The notes below the pieces were generated by a model. That model ran no database searches and was not told the origin of the DNA. It worked only from the letters and a program-made list of their open reading frames with translations. Shown in pieces: positions 20,400 to 31,190 of a DNA stretch of 64,000 bases. A program made the translations under genes and the position numbers. The stretch comes from Platycnemis pennipes (Eukaryota; Arthropoda; Insecta; Odonata; Platycnemididae). The stretch spans positions 107,711,054-107,775,053 of the forward strand of contig OW121846.1 in the NCBI GenBank assembly GCA_933228895.1, in the 5' to 3' direction. How positions within the stretch are numbered: the first letter of the stretch is position 1; each line of letters starts with the position of its first letter.

Positions 20400-22710
20400 T
20401 CTTTCCTTATTCCTCGTTTAAAACTAAGAGCCTGTGCGAAATCCGATTCCGTCGTCACTAGGAAGAGACTTTTGTAAAGATTAATTGGGTAAGAAGGGGA
20501 ATACAATTTAGTTGCACTTGTTGCTGGCAGACTCGTTCATTGCATCGGACTGGGAAAATATTTATGGGAAACGTAAGGTTATTTCTGGGAATTTTGAAAT
20601 CAATTATTTGTCGGTGCCATGTTAGACTAGCCATTTAAATATTGGAAAATATATGCTATTAATATTTCTCTTCGAATGCTTTTTCCTGCTTCTGAATGTG
20701 ATAATCGCTGTTCCTCATCTAATGAAATAACCACTTTTTGAAAGACACCGTGTCATTTGGCTGTAATTGTGTATATCACAGTTTTCACCCCGGATAACAG
20801 TTTGTTGGATTGAGTTTAAGCTTTTCGAGTTGTAGATCTGGTAATTAGAAATTCATTCAGTATGAGTTTTACGGGTCGCTACTGTATTTAAACCTAGCGT
20901 TCTCGGTCACTAGCCTACTGCTCTACTCTATCCATTAGTCTTCCTCGCCGTCTATAATTTACAGGAAAATAAAATTTTGGCTTGCATATCATTATGCCTT
21001 TTATGATTTAGGATTTTATCATGTAAACCTGTATGGAGAGGATTTGCAGTTTTTCATTTGAGGAAATAAAGAAATTATTCCCTGAGTCGCATTCGTTTAT
21101 GGAAGACGCTTCCTTAATTCATTGGGATACTCAGTGGGAAGCGTTATACTTGCCCTTAGTCAAGTACTCATACATATTTCGATGGATGAAATCGATAATG
21201 TTTTTATTTTATGGATGGTATTAAATCTGTATTAACGAATATTATGAATGAAAATAGATTTACTAACACTTATTTTCTGGCAGGATAAAATCGTTTTTTT
21301 TTTTAAATTGTATATCGCCTAACGTGTGTGTAATTTAATAGTATGGTCCTTATTGGTTGATTTTTGTATGATGGACCCCATGATATTTTTATTAGACGCT
21401 CGATTATGCATTCGTAGCTAAGGTTGAGAATGACAATTATTTGTCGATACCTGGGTCGGTTTATGAAAAAATTGTGTGGAATAGACTAAAGGTTATATTT
21501 TATCCGTTACCATGAGTGAGAATCACAAATTTGAACTTGACTGTTGCGGGATACGAAAGAGTAATTTATTTTCAATTCTTTTTATCCTTTTTTGTCAATT
21601 ATGTAGAATTGGATGGAAACTCTTAGTCCGCGACGTGGAGCATGAGCGTGCATCGATGGATTGAAACACTAGATATCCCAAAGGAATTCTTCATCTTTTG
21701 CGTTTAAAATTCTCCTTTAGTGGTTATATTTCCCGTTAACCACCGAAGTGTGCCTAACTGCATAGAGCAGAATGATTTGATGTAAATACGGGAAAGCCTG
21801 TAAAGTAGAACGCATAAACTATGAAAATGAGTGCGACCTATGTTTCTTCATTAAGATGTGTTGCTCTCCGGCTCTCGTTGTAGGGTGCATCATGCTGGGG
21901 GCAGGGTTGTTGTCCCTGACATTTTCCCTCAAGTGTGTGAAGAATCGTCTATGGAGATTCGTTTATCCCTCCTAATAGGTGTAATCCTCTGCTAATATAT
22001 TGCGGCTACATCCAAACAAATCGTCAGACGGGGACGCCAAGAGGGATTGCTTTGCCTCCTCCCCCTCTCGAGTCTGGTGGCAATGCTCCTTGCAACCTCA
22101 GGAGAGATGAGCCGCACACACCTCTACACATTTCGCGGGAAATAAAAAAAAAGGTACGCAACGAACGAGTCCCGTGACAAATTGGAAACGTGCCTCGGAA
22201 TCTTGGCTTGCGTCTCATGTTTTGGGAGTATGTACACGGCTGCACTGCACGGTCGCCTTCGAGAAGACATCTCCTCTCAGGGCCGAAAATTTGGTGGATA
22301 GATTTTTCTTTTAAGTTTCTCTGAATACTCGCTTAAATCATATGACCATGCGTGGTATATTTGCGGAGATGTAGATGGTTTTAGTGGGGCGAATAGATAT
22401 GGAAGAATGCGCACGTTGTGGTGAGACGTTCGAAAGCCAAAATTCCTGATACGTATTTAAATGTCTGTCTTACTTTTTCGATTAACTTAACCTGCAAGGT
22501 TTTTTCCTGGGGTGGAGAATATCTGCCGTCATAACTTTCAACTCGTGGGGTTGGTCACGGTCCGCGTTGCTCATTTCGTTTCTGGTCTGGCCTCGTGGGC
22601 ATCCCAATTGAGTGTCTTTTCTGTTTCTTCCTAGACGTAGTAAGAGGGTCTAGTTATGCGGTATATCCATTCAGTTTCATATTTTCCTTTTATGGTACAG
22701 CTTGCATGCT
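20400..22710. other. Intron; no supported feature
   Basis: Mostly AT-rich, with a T-run at about 21296-21304. The short open frames show nothing recognisable, and a small GC-richer patch lies around 22020-22260. Confidence 0.45.
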
Positions 22711-23705
22711 CGTCATCATCGGTCAACAATCCTAAGATTGGTTTGAGGCAGCCCTCCACTCTATTCTTCTATTGGTCAACCTATTCATATTCAAGTATTT
22801 TTCTCTTTTACATCCTTCACAACTTGCTCCATATATCTCGCACGAGACCTGCAGTTTCCATTCTTCCAGCTCACTTTTCCCTCGAGGATTGTCTTAATTA
22901 GACCATCGTGTCTTACGATATGTCCGATTAAGTTGTCCCGACTTCTCTTTTCTCCCACTCTTCTTAAGACTTATTCGTCCCGTACCGGGACACACGGCAT
23001 CAGCGGCGACCTAGAACAAGTTCTAGGCAACGATACTGAATGCCTAAGCCATGTCATTACTTTTTTAAAGGGATCTAACCTGATAAGTAAAATTTAAATA
23101 TATTTTCATGTATTTGGGCTTTTAATACCGACGTTTTTCTTCTAAATTTATATTTATGCATATTTATTGGTATAAATTAGACTGTTCGTGGTGCGAAATG
23201 ACCATAGTTGTCAACGCACCATATAAATCTAAAACTACCTACCTACTTCTTTGTTTGTCACTCGCTCTCTCCATTTCATCTTCTACATTCTTCGGTAGCA
23301 CCGCATTTCAAATGCTTTCAGGCTTGACTTCATTGCTGCTGTTATCGTCCATAATTTGCTGCCATATAGTAGCTGCTCCATATGTATATTCTAATGAAAT
23401 GTTTCATCACTTCCGTGATTGTATTTGCAGCTGTCAGCAGGATCTTCTTTAGGTAAAATGCTCTTTACGTTGGGGCAATTCTACTGGCAATTTCTCTTTT
23501 ACTTCTCAATCGCTGGGTACTCGGCTTCCCAGGTCACAGAACTCTACCACCTCCTCGATTTTTTGTTTTCCTAGTTTAACATTTGCCTTGGCTTCTTTTC
23601 TCCTACTGCATAACAATACCTTTGTTTTCTTTTTATTGGTCTTCAGGTGATATATGTTCTCGCATACTAAGCAAAATGCAATCCTCTCTCAGGGCGTTTT
23701 TCATG
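22711..23705 (-). mobile_element. Element B copy 2 (RTE-like non-LTR, interrupted by a 266-bp insert)
   Basis: The longest copy of element B here. On the minus strand, decayed frames give TNKKKTKVLLCSRRKEAKA (about 23590-23650), then VVEFCDLGSR (about 23530-23560), then SRIAPT/AFYLKKILLTAA-like and FIRIYIWS-like stretches (about 23370-23480). The basic C-terminal tail ([16 protein letters not shown]) follows beyond the insert. Order and motifs match the copy at 62617-63235. Its 3' end is a short GATGATG tail at 22711-22720. Many stops make it a pseudogene. An unrelated segment sits at 22979-23244. Confidence 0.8.
22979..23244. mobile_element. Unidentified 266-bp insertion in element B
   Basis: Element B copies 1 and 3 lack this segment, so it inserted after element B did. 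ACTTATTCGT (22969-22978) and ACTTCTTTGT (23245-23254) flank it and match at 8 of 10 positions, consistent with a decayed target-site duplication. It starts CCCGTACCGGGACACACGG, contains a GAACAAGTTC palindrome and ends in CTACCTACCTAC, a short-repeat tail suggestive of a SINE or LINE end. I saw no convincing tRNA box pair or terminal inverted repeats. Confidence 0.6.
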
Positions 23706-24923
23706 AATTTTTCTAATTATTTCTCAACATTTTAGTGGTCTGTAATTTATTTCCTACGTGACCGTTGGAAAAATCCTGTTGGTTAGTTTCCTTGTAGCCA
23801 TCTTATTCGCAGTTTGTTAATATTTTTCATGTACTCCAGTTAATTTCAAGGAATTGATATTTCTGTAGTATCAATATCAAACGGGGCTTGTCAAATAATA
23901 ACCATGGAGTTGAATTGAGCTCTGATTTGCGTTCCAAGTAGGAGCTTCGTGAAGAGAATTGTTGAGTTATGCTTTTGGTGCAAAGAGCTTGCAAGCCTTG
24001 CGTCTGTGTGAAGTTTTTTCTCAACATTTGTCTCGTGAATTCCGAAGAAGGTGGTGCTGAAAAGGCGGAGATTTGGTTATTAAAAGTGCCCGCGGAGGGG
24101 TGAAGTGACCATTTTTTTTGGAGCATTTTAGCATCCAGTGATGGGCAGCTCCATTCCCTTGTTTCCCAGCATCATTCTCCTAGCCATCCCGCCCACAGTT
24201 AAAGTCGTGCCTATTTTCCGAATAGGTATACTCGCTTTTATTACCTTGTCTTGCATGATTCCCATGTTTTGATCGTAGTGACGGTAAATATTTTTTTCTT
24301 GCGAGTTTTCTGTTCGCAAAGAATCAAACAAGTATAATAAAAATGGAATACCGTGTGACATATTATTGAAATTTTCTTCACCACGACATCATCCAGATAC
24401 AATGGTTAGGAGTAAATGTATTGAAAAAGCGTAAAGAATTGCAACTTGGCGAAGTTTTTTTGTACGATATCGTTAATGCAAAGAGAGTGAATCCCGGACA
24501 TTCTGACCAATGCCTGGTTCGTGTATATATTAGTTTCAATTGCAGGGTGATAGCATGTCTAACTATTGTATTATTCGCTTTCCATTCTGCTGTTTTTGCA
24601 TTGCAATCAAATCTCATTTTATGATAATTGCTTGCAGTATAAAGACAGGATGAAGACGCAGTTTATCATATAAAACTTTTTAACCAGTTACTCGTTGTTG
24701 TAAGCGTTACGAACATAGTGTACCCGAAGAAGGAATTTGTTTCAGAATTACGAAGATTCGAAAGGGTGATTTCTTGTCGCAGATTAGGCAAGTATAAGGG
24801 ATATTTTCCTGAGTTAGAGGACGAAAATGTATCAATTTTTTTTATTTTCCTATATGTGCCTAGTGTCATAGAATAAAATATCACAGAATAAAATACATTG
24901 CCGCTGGTTAGGTGTCGTATATC
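23706..24923. other. Intron; no supported feature
   Basis: AT-rich DNA with short open frames on both strands. No motif or repeat boundary was recognised. Confidence 0.45.
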
Positions 24924-24978
24924 CATATGAAAATGCACTTCGTACTTTATGGTAACGTACGAAGTGCATTTTCATATG
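24924..24978. repeat. Perfect 22-bp inverted repeat with 11-nt loop
   Basis: CATATGAAAATGCACTTCGT plus AC (24924-24945) is followed by TTTATGGTAAC and the exact reverse complement (24957-24978). Four further pairs (ATAT) extend the stem past one bulged C. Without any mismatch this is either very recent or maintained. It is shorter than a typical animal pre-miRNA (about 60-70 nt with internal bulges), so a young foldback is the simplest reading. Confidence 0.9.
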
Positions 24979-27900
24979 ATATTAGCAACTTCCACTAACT
25001 GAATCCTGAAACAGTCAATGGCAAAGGTGTTGTATGTCTTTTCACAAAAATTTCCCACGGGATCCGTTATCTTCCTGTAAATTCTCTGCTCATATGAATG
25101 CTTTTTTCGATGTTAACGGAGTCGATCTTTCAAGTGAAGGAAATGGTCTTTTTGATCGGCAAATTACCCTCTGTGTCTGGGAGAAAAATCATTTTGCGCC
25201 TTCGGAGAATTGGCCAATCAATAGAGAGCGCCGGAAATATACAACTTCCTGTGCTGCCTAATCTCAGTGGAGGCATTGACCGGACAGTGAAATTCCTGGC
25301 CATGACTTCTGTTGTAATGAGCTATCATGTTGGAGCAGTTTGGTTTCAAAAAAATCTGCGTTTTGGAGCAAATCCGGTCCAAGCATGTGGTGCATTGCAA
25401 GTATTTTCAAAGTCACTAACCGTGTAGGCATGGCACGTGTGCGTGAGCCGACGTTTTGATGTATGTTCACGGTTTTCATAATGATTTTCCTGTGGATGGA
25501 AGATAGCGGTCGTGTAAAGATTGTTCTCCGATGGTGCACCGGATATAGCCGCCAAATTAATTGAAACGCAATCTTCCAAAATGATTTTCCTGTATATCTC
25601 GCAGTTTTTTACATTTGTATTAATTTACAACAATACTGCTGAACCCCGGTGATGATTGCAGTTGAAATTCCTTTGGAATTTCTTTTGGTGAATACGGAAC
25701 TCATGTTTGTTTATATTTCAATATGGAACCGTTTGAGATGAATACGCAAATGCATACCGCTTAAATAGTTTGGACAAATAGTTCGTCGTATGCCGTCAAC
25801 TAGAGCGTCATGTTTTACATGCATTCTTTCTTGGCTTTGTTCTCAATATGTTTTGATTTTGATTTCCTTGCGAACTGGCTAAGATCTGATTCTTCCGCCA
25901 GTGTACGAATTTATTCTGGGATAAATTAATAATTTTAAATTACACTTCCTCAGGAATGTTAGTGGGCTGAAAATTTCTTTCGAGGGAGTGCCTTCTTCAT
26001 GAGACGTTCGAATTATATTTTTCCGCCAAATTGAGTTCGATTAAAATCCCCTGTCGTGGAACGCGCGCTGAAATCTGTCCATTAATTAAGACAGTAGCTG
26101 TCAATGAACGGAGGGTGCGGATTCTGGATATTTCTCTTATCTTTCGCTCGTGAGAAGTGGCTTTCGGTGAAATTGGATGGTTTGGGGAGGGGGGGGGGGG
26201 GGTCATCTGTTTTGGACAAAAAGTTGAATCGCATTCGTTCTATCCCTCGAGAAAAATCGTGCAAGGTTCCATCGCTTCCGGTAGTAACAGAATATATAAT
26301 TTCCCTTTTCCTCCTTTATATTATCCCGAGAAAGGAAATGTAACTTGTAAGATTTTTGGGAAGAAAGAAAAAAAGAAGGCTTTCCCTCTCGGCACCAAAT
26401 TAATTAAGAGGAGGGGAGTGGGAGAGGTAGGGAGAGTCCTCTCCTTTCTGAGCCGTGGAATGGCATCCGTGGTGGCCAACAATTAGCGCGCAGTGTTCAC
26501 TGACGGCGCGACCTCGCCCCCATCCTCCTTATCCAATATGGGATCAAACGTTACGTGCCTTACGTGATCGTTTGTTGTATCAGCGTGGTGGAGGGAGAGA
26601 GAGAGAGGAAGGGAGAAAACGTCATTTGAAAAAAGAACATTTGCACGATTTTATCGACGGACGGGTACATCCGTGTAACTCATGCTTGTTTAATTTTCTC
26701 ACGGAGTGGTTGCCTCCGGATTCCTTCAAAGAGTCCATTCTCCCGAAATGCTCGCGATCACGCCAATCTATTGCCGCAGTAGAGTGCGCCACCCGACGCT
26801 CGCCGCGTGGACCGTTCGTCTTTTTTTTCCCCGCATCCTGGCCGCCATTTATATCCGACGAGTTTTTTGCGACCGTTATTGATTGCGATAATGTTATTAC
26901 ATATTAGTTCCGAAAGTTTCCTTTTTACCTCCACCACGTCGTAGAATTTATAGACTTTTTTCCCCTAGCGATTGCATTTAGTTGAAAATGGTTGAGCGTT
27001 AATTATTTTTGCGAAGAGTGATGCCATTTGACAGGTCCTTATTGACCTCTCTCCGGCGCCGACTGATTTCTTTTGCATTGCAAGAGCTGACTTTGATGAA
27101 GGTTATTTCCGTTTCCCCGTAAAATGCCCAAGGAGTCGAGAGTGCCGAGCAAAAAGTTCACTCTAGAATTGTGCATTCTGGATGTAGTCATTTCTCGGTG
27201 CCCCATTCATTTAGATCTATGGTCAACTGTTTTTGAGATCATTACGCTCTTAATACATAGTAGCAAATGTAGTTAACATGGGATTCCTGGAAGAATGAAT
27301 ACCCTCAAGTGGAAGTCAAAGCTCACCGTTAATAATTAAATCTAATATTTCCTAAAGGAACTGAGTTTTTAAGACGTTTTCTTTGCCATTAAACCTTCTG
27401 TTGGCAGCCGTTGGGTTTCCATTGTTAATGTTATGCAAGTGACATCAGTTCAAATGCGCCAGTTTAAATCCAGTACCTGTTACGCGTTCACGGCATTTAT
27501 CTTCCTTGCAGTTGCCGAAGGACTGTGTTTTCAGTTATTTCTTAATGCGATGCGATTCTTCTGCGTTTCAGCGTCAATATTTAAGGCGTTTCTCTGAAGA
27601 ATTTACTGACGTGCTATGGCGGGAAACATCGAAATGTAACCCATATCTAAAGGGGGCCCTTGAATCATTTATTTCGCACCTGTTCCTTTGTGATGAACTG
27701 GTGCATTCCGAAATTGGATTACTTTGGTATCGACTCCGTCGCCTTTGGAGCGAGCTCAAAAGCCGTTAGGAAAGGTTGTCTCAATCCGTGCTTTGCAATT
27801 AATCGTCTCGTATGCGCCCACTATTTAGAAGATTGGTTTCCAGCCTTCAGTGTTTTCCGCAAACCCTAAAGGCATACCGCTGCCGTGAAAAGGCGTAATC

Positions 27901-29547
27901 AACCCACCTAAATATTTCCAGAACAGGGGAAAAATAATTTCCCAAATGGATAACCGCGGATCCTTAAAGTGTATAATTAGCAGTGATTGCCTAGCCGCCT
28001 CCCCGGTGACGGGTCCTGGGACCACCGCCCTAGGGTGCTGATGATCACAGGGCCCCAAACATCCAGCCGGGCGCCGAACATTTTTGAAGCAGAAATAAAT
28101 GTTGGATCTCCTCTTCCGTTTATTAATGGCCGAAGTGTCCTCTACGAATCCGATTTAAATCACAGGATAACCAGGGGAATGCGTAGTCTGATGTTAGTGC
28201 GCTTGTGTTTCCCAGTCGCATCCGGGTCGCGGAAAGTGATCGTCAGTGGAGTTGCTCACGACAGCCAGCGGAGCAAATCCGGCCAAACTGACACGCCACG
28301 TCGCGGGTTTTTGTTTTTTAAGACGCCGATACCTCTGAGGAACTCAGTCACGAACAACCAATGTCGAACTTCAAGCATGACGCTATTTTTTCAAATCTAT
28401 TTACTCGCGTTCTATGTGAGGAGCTTGCCTGCATTCTTAGTTGACTCGATGGAATATCTTGAAGGAATTGAAATGTGTTGCTGATCGATCGCGGTGCCTG
28501 AAATGTATACAGTTCCTCGCAATGCAGGTAGTTCCATTTGTGCCAGCCAGTCATCGGGCAGGGGGAATCTTGTATGTTCGCAGATTTTGGAAAGGCTTTT
28601 GGAAAGAATGAACCGTTACATAGGTGTGATTTTCTCTAAATTCAACGTTTTTAACAGACATTTTCCTCAGGCCTCTTTCATTCTATTTATTCACTATGGA
28701 TGGGAGTTAAATATCCTCATTTTTGGGATAGCTAATTCTGTCCGTAACTTATTTCTTCAATATTCAGCGAGGTATTAATTTGTGATATTTTCTCATTTCT
28801 GAGATTAATATACAGTCTCGCTTCATTTTTTGTGGTGAGTATACATTTGGGATTATCGTCTTTCGTCTTAAATTTGTCATCCTAATTCTGTGCTGGTGGC
28901 GTCGAATAAAAATGGTATCATTACACCGAGATGTGACGTGTGAAAATAATTTCATAACTGTGTCGACAATTTAAGCGTTTTAAGCATCGATGTATGACAA
29001 AACCGTCTTGGTTTGGTTTGCGTGTTCCCTGGAGAGTTTTGGGGCATAGAGTGCATGTAAAAGGCAGTATATTTACCAAGCGGGGTGCACACAAGCACAT
29101 TTATATGTGGCGAGGGACTTGAAAAATGTTCCCCATCCAGTGCCACGGCTCCGGTGCACCGCCACCCGGTATGTCTTTGATGGGCACTCGACAAAAATCC
29201 TCGTTCGTCCCATGTCAGCTAACAATTTTCTTGAAAATGTGGTATCTGTGATCAGCTTGGGAGTAATTTCTGTGAGTTCTAATTGATTAACTTCAAACCC
29301 CGCGGTATTCGCCTACCAAACCTCGTCTTCTCACACCATTCCTCATCCTCCGTATTACGTCCAACACGGCATTTTCATGAACAGTGAATCCTAATTCCTT
29401 AATCGTGTACACCAACAAATACTGCATGCGTTGTTAATGAGTGGAAAGTTATATCCTGACCAGCAGAATGACCTGCTTGAGCCCACATTACAATCCACGG
29501 GCTCTCGGACTGAATGTCAAGAATTGGTAGCTTGCAGTAAGAAATGT
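24979..29547. other. Intron; a 14-G run and no supported gene
   Basis: A homopolymer of 14 G lies at 26189-26202 and a short GA-repeat near 26590-26606. The open frames at 26455-26907 (150 codons) and 27987-28484 (165 codons) have no recognised domain. They lack paired splice signals I would trust. Confidence 0.45.
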
Positions 29548-29648
29548 GCTTGTTTGTATGTTAGTAGTGCATGCTTGGTGATCTTCACCCCCTGCCACAC
29601 GCCCTCGCGGTGGCTTGCAGGATATCGTGTAGATGTAGATCTAGATGC
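29548..29648 (+). mobile_element. Element A subfamily A2 3' tail, solo copy
   Basis: It shares GCTTGTTTG, TAGTGCATGCTTGGTGATCT, TTCACCCCCTGCCACACGCC, GGTGGCTTGCAGG and ATATCGTGTAGATGTAGAT with the insert at 6011-6276. This is the most distal element A-type copy; none was found between here and 64000. Confidence 0.8.
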
Positions 29649-29706
29649 GGGTGGGTGTCAAACCGGAGAAAAATGCGAAAGTGGGGCTGGGAGAGATTTC
29701 CGTAAG

Positions 29707-29780
29707 GGCCATATTTAGAATGTCAACTATAGTCTCGCTTCTACTGCTTACCTGCTAAAGTCTCTACAGCTACAAGTCTC
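29707..29780 (+). repeat. Extra copy of the terminal repeat of the 29991-30224 element
   Basis: GGCCATATTTAGAATGTCAA followed by CTATAGTCTC, CTGCTTAC and AAAGTCTCTAC matches the left terminal repeat starting at 29991 with spaced substitutions. The order of shared words is the same, so it is a direct repeat about 284 bp upstream. It may be the left end of a second, right-truncated element. Confidence 0.6.
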
Positions 29781-29861
29781 TCGCAAAATTAAATTAAATA
29801 TGTTCTCTCTTACAATTAACAGATTACACAATCACAAACATCCATCGATAGTGAAAATCCT

Positions 29862-29945
29862 CCCCGGGCGGGATTCGAACCCGCGACCCTGCGGTCGACA
29901 GGCGAGGGGCTTACCCCGCCTCCAACGGCAAGTATGGTATTACTT
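29862..29945 (-). mobile_element. tRNA-derived sequence (SINE head or tRNA pseudogene)
   Basis: On the minus strand there is a perfect 5-bp T-arm (GCGGG TTCGAAT CCCGC) containing box B. Upstream is an anticodon-like arm CCTG-TCGACCG-CAGG and a loose box A (TTGCCGTTGGAGG). No acceptor stem pairs at the ends, so it is not a working tRNA. It lies between two copies of an inverted-repeat terminus (29707 and 29991). Confidence 0.65.
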
Positions 29946-29990
29946 CTCAACGTGACGCAGAGGACCGAGTTAAGTTTCTGAATGTGGCCG

Positions 29991-30224
29991 GGTCATATTC
30001 AAAATCTCAACTACAGTCTTACTTTAACTCCTTACGTCATAAAATCTCTAATACGAGTTCGAAATGGCATACAGATTCTCCTCGATATGGGTTGAAGCGA
30101 TATGCAACGTGGTGCTTAGAAGTAATACCATCTTTGCAGGGAAAATATGCTCTCCAACTGGACGTAGAGATTTTTGGACGTAAGCGGTAGTAGTGAGACT
30201 AGTTTATAGATTCCGAATATGACT
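29991..30224. mobile_element. MITE-like element with about 70-bp terminal inverted repeats
   Basis: The left end GGTCATATTC...TTACGTC..AAATCTCTA (29991-30060) and the right end read in reverse (AGTCATATTCGGAATC...TTACGTCC..AAATCTCTACG, 30224 down to 30156) agree at roughly three quarters of positions. The total length of 234 bp leaves no room for a transposase. No clean target-site duplication was found, so the superfamily is open. Confidence 0.65.
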
Positions 30225-30761
30225 CTCGGTCTTCGTTGGCGGTGATTGCTAGTGAAAGGGTGGTTGGCGGTGGGAGATAGCCCGGAGGAGGCGCATTTGC
30301 CAGGAATTTATCGAAGTCCTTTGCTAGCGTATGAGCTCAAATGGAATATGGAGTCTGGAACTATTCGAATATTGACTGTTATTTTTTGAACCGAGCCATG
30401 GTGGTCGCGCTGCTATGATATTCCCTGCTCTGGAAACCTCGGTGCTATTGAAATGCATTTGCAGGTGCGCGGGTTTCGCCTCCGTCAATTCTCATCTCGT
30501 TTTAAGTTCACGCTGAGTTTGCGAACGCTTTTTATCGGGCGAGCGGAAGAGTTAGACGCGTTCACCGGGACGAAAGGTTATCAGGTAATAATTCTTCCGC
30601 GTTAAATATTTCCAGCAAATGTTTTTATTCTTAAATATGTAGTTTTTCAATCATGTCAATGGAGGCTGGCGATAATTGGTGGAACTTAGTTGCACTAATC
30701 ATGCTAAGAACAATAACTTAGTACAATTCAACAATTTTAATTTGAAACGTCGAAATCGATA
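30225..30761. other. Intron; no supported feature
   Basis: About 540 bp of ordinary sequence between a MITE-like element and element C. Confidence 0.45.
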
Positions 30762-31190
30762 GGTAATAATAATAATATTTATTTTTCTGTGGAAAGGCTG
30801 CTTAAGAAAAATACAGAGTATTACATGTAATTACATCGCAGTCGAAATAATACAATAATAATAAATACATACGAAGCAAAAAAGAAACAAAATACAATTT
30901 GGAAGTTCCCGGTATATTTCAAACAGTTGTGTGTGCATATGTGGCAAAGGATAACATTTAATGGTATGGTTTATTCATCAAGTATTCATAAAATTTAGTA
31001 TTAAACATTTTAATGGTACGCATACAACTAATACTCGTAGGTAGTGAGTTCCATAGGTAAAATAAATTAAAATTGTGGAATTTTACAAAGTTGTTTTTCT
31101 TAACATGTTCAGTATATTTCAAATCTATCCCATCTAGTACAACCGATGTACCTGTTACGTTATGTCTAAATCTCATCAAAGGTTTGGAAT
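30762..31190 (-). mobile_element. Element C: 3' end of another CR1/Jockey-type non-LTR retrotransposon
   Basis: A 73-codon minus-strand frame (30958-31179) contains FNLFYLWNSLPTSISC and FNTKFYEYLMN. This corresponds to the R-x-x-x-LWNSLP...SxNxFK motif that closes many CR1- and Jockey-like reverse transcriptase ORFs. The stop is followed by about 180 bp of 3' untranslated sequence ending in an antisense (TAA)n tail at 30763-30779, the type of microsatellite tail such elements carry. It has no hairpin terminus and is not related to element A at its 3' end. It is severely 5'-truncated. Confidence 0.75.

Noticed and set aside
26189..26202. Run of 14 G
   Set aside because: A simple homopolymer, possibly with sequencing length error; no wider G-quadruplex pattern.
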